Positions 6,728-8,140 of a stretch of DNA of 8,140 bases are shown in pieces. The stretch's first letter is position 1, and each line of letters begins with the position of its first letter. Below the pieces are notes generated by a model. The model did no database searches. It was given only the letters and a program-made list of their open reading frames with translations, and was not told the DNA's origin. Origin of the DNA: Bacteroidota bacterium (GTDB lineage Bacteria > Bacteroidota > Ignavibacteria > UBA10030 > BY39); contig JAHJRJ010000153.1 in assembly GCA_018830765.1 (NCBI GenBank), positions 1 to 8,140 on the forward strand. Reading direction: 5' to 3'. The position numbers were made by a program, and so were the translations under genes.

Positions 6728-8140
6728 TTAATTGTTACCTCCAAACAATACTGCTATATTAAAGCTGCTGACAACGTCACGCGCAACATTCCCCGCGATC
6801 TCATACAGATGTAAAAGAAAATCTGGTGATATTCCAAAAACAATCGATAATATTGCAGCTATTATTAATGGAATCAGCATCAACAACGGAGCCTCACAAA
6901 ATTTTATTTCTGCATTAGATTTTTTAAAAAACGCACGGAGGATTATTGGAAAAAAGTAACCGGCATTTAATAAACCGCTTAGTAAAAATATTCCAATCAT
7001 AATTGGATGACCTGCATTCAATGCACCTGTAACAAGAAAATATTTGCTGATGAATCCGTTCATCGGCGGAATTCCGGCTAAACCGATTGAAGCGAGTGCA
7101 AAAGCCCCCATCGTTAGTGGCATTTTGTAGCCAATGCCGTCCAACTCGGAAATATTCTCTATGTGTGTTTTAACATAGATAGCTCCTGCAACGAAGAAGA
7201 GAGTTATCTTTAATGTGGCGTGAGCAGCTAAATGAAGCACCGCCCCGTTAAACGCAGTCGGATGCAACAGAGCCGCTCCCAAAACTACGTATGAAAGGTG
7301 AGCAATTGTTGAATATGCCAACCGCTTTTTAAGATTGTCTTGACTAAAAGCAATTAACGAAGATACAATTATTGTCATTGCGGCAAAACCGGCAAGCAGC
7401 ATCCACAAACCAGATTCACGCAAAACATCAAATCCGAATACAAAGCCGACCACACGCAAAACACCGAATGCGCCAGCTTTAACAACTGCAACAGCGTGAA
7501 GCAATGCGCTTACAGGTGTCGGTGCAACCATAGCCGCAGGCAGCCAACTGTGAAGCGGCATTATCGCCGCTTTAACTCCAGTCCCAATAATGAACATTAT
7601 GAATAATGCTATAAGAGTGTGGCTATCCAACGAAACATTCTTCAACATTCCACCGGCTTGGAAATCGACATTGCCGGTTAGCAAATACATCCATCCGATT
7701 GCGATAATTAAAATAACACCCGCAGATAATGTAAAAGCCAAATATTTTCTGCCTGCAGATATTGCTTCGGGAGTTTCTTTATGTATTACAAGGGGATAGG
7801 TGGAGATAGTCAAAATCTCATAAAACAAGACGAACGTTACAAGGTTAGATGCGAATGCAATTCCCATCGTTGCCGAGAGCGCTACGGCAAAGCTCGCAAA
7901 GTAGCGTGTTTGCTTGTGTTCCTCAAGTCCGCGCATATAACCGATTGAGTAGAATGATGTCAGCACCCAAAGTCCGCTTGCAACAATGGCGAAGTATAAA
8001 CCAAGTCCATCCGCACGGAAAGATAAGCTAATGCCCGAAGTGATGTTAAAGAGATTAACTTCAGCAATTTTGCCTTGCAAATATTCAGGCAGAAGCGAAA
8101 GTACAAGTCCGAATTTTACAAACGCAGCAGCAATCGTCCA
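6728..8140 (-). CDS. MrpD/NuoM-like proton-conducting membrane subunit, 5' end cut by window edge
   Basis: The frame stays open to the right edge, giving 470 residues of a polytopic membrane protein of the antiporter-like family (MrpD/MnhD, NuoL/M/N). A TTG at 8080 is only an internal Leu codon: the upstream in-frame codons read as family-like sequence (WTIAAAFVKFGL, then a conserved LPEYLQG segment), so the true start lies beyond 8140, perhaps 30-45 codons away. In fragment numbering, visible family residues are the TM5 glutamate E108 (FYEIL), TM7 lysine K190 (GTGVKAAIMPLHSW), TM8 lysine K221 (VVKAGAFG) and TM12 lysine K366 (GFISKYF). These form the proton path in characterised relatives. 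The DGLGLYF and YSIGYMRG segments look more like MrpD than NuoM. Its TAA stop directly abuts the next ATG. It probably acts in the inner membrane as one channel subunit of an Mrp-like cation/proton antiporter; a role in a complex I or hydrogenase variant cannot be excluded. Confidence 0.9.
   Translation of the reverse strand, partial: WTIAAAFVKFGLVLSLLPEYLQGKIAEVNLFNITSGISLSFRADGLGLYFAIVASGLWVLTSFYSIGYMRGLEEHKQTRYFASFAVALSATMGIAFASNLVTFVLFYEILTISTYPLVIHKETPEAISAGRKYLAFTLSAGVILIIAIGWMYLLTGNVDFQAGGMLKNVSLDSHTLIALFIMFIIGTGVKAAIMPLHSWLPAAMVAPTPVSALLHAVAVVKAGAFGVLRVVGFVFGFDVLRESGLWMLLAGFAAMTIIVSSLIAFSQDNLKKRLAYSTIAHLSYVVLGAALLHPTAFNGAVLHLAAHATLKITLFFVAGAIYVKTHIENISELDGIGYKMPLTMGAFALASIGLAGIPPMNGFISKYFLVTGALNAGHPIMIGIFLLSGLLNAGYFFPIILRAFFKKSNAEIKFCEAPLLMLIPLIIAAILSIVFGISPDFLLHLYEIAGNVARDVVSSFNIAVLFGGNN
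6738..6742 (-). promoter_or_regulatory. Ribosome binding site of the 72-residue gene
   Basis: GGAGG on the minus strand, ten bases before the ATG at 6727, within the last codons of the preceding MrpD-like gene. It supports this small ORF being a real, translated gene even though it directly abuts its neighbour. Confidence 0.65.

Overview
All seven genes in this 8.1 kb window lie on the minus strand, so the reading order runs from high to low coordinates. The first gene is cut by the right edge and the last ends 12 bases from the left edge. The DNA is moderately AT-rich. Its NuoN and fused NAD(P)HX-repair protein look bacterial. The best guess is a member of the Bacteroidota/Chlorobiota/Ignavibacteria group, because the one candidate promoter resembles the TTTG / TAnnTTTG type of that group. 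This is only a tentative inference from general resemblance.

Right half (8140 to 4771): a tight three-gene ion-transport module. It encodes an MrpD/NuoM-like proton-conducting subunit (N-terminus outside the window), a 72-residue two-helix membrane protein with a histidine cluster, and a second, longer MrpD/NuoL-like subunit with a C-terminal extension. The genes abut or overlap (TAAATG, then an 8-base overlap) and the second and third have visible Shine-Dalgarno sites. This looks like the end of a longer Mrp-like multisubunit cation/proton antiporter cluster whose earlier genes would lie beyond 8140. The long subunit has Asn where antiporter-like subunits usually carry the TM7 lysine.

Middle (4770 to 4635): a 136-base gap, the only real intergenic region. 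It holds a candidate promoter, a small palindrome overlapping its upstream element, and the Shine-Dalgarno site of nuoN.

Left half (4634 to 13): a four-gene chain with every junction overlapping: nuoN (complex I antiporter-like subunit), nnr (fused NAD(P)HX epimerase and dehydratase), a VanZ-family membrane protein, and a CNNM/CBS/CorC-type membrane protein. The first two are linked by NADH: complex I oxidises it and Nnr repairs its hydrated, damaged form. The last two are membrane or envelope proteins without a clear link to the others.

No mobile element, CRISPR array, RNA gene or broken gene was seen. The window is mostly conserved energy-metabolism genes. Points of interest are the Mrp-nuoN juxtaposition, the small His-rich protein, the Asn replacement and the nuoN-nnr coupling. 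I did not find a clear undescribed system.
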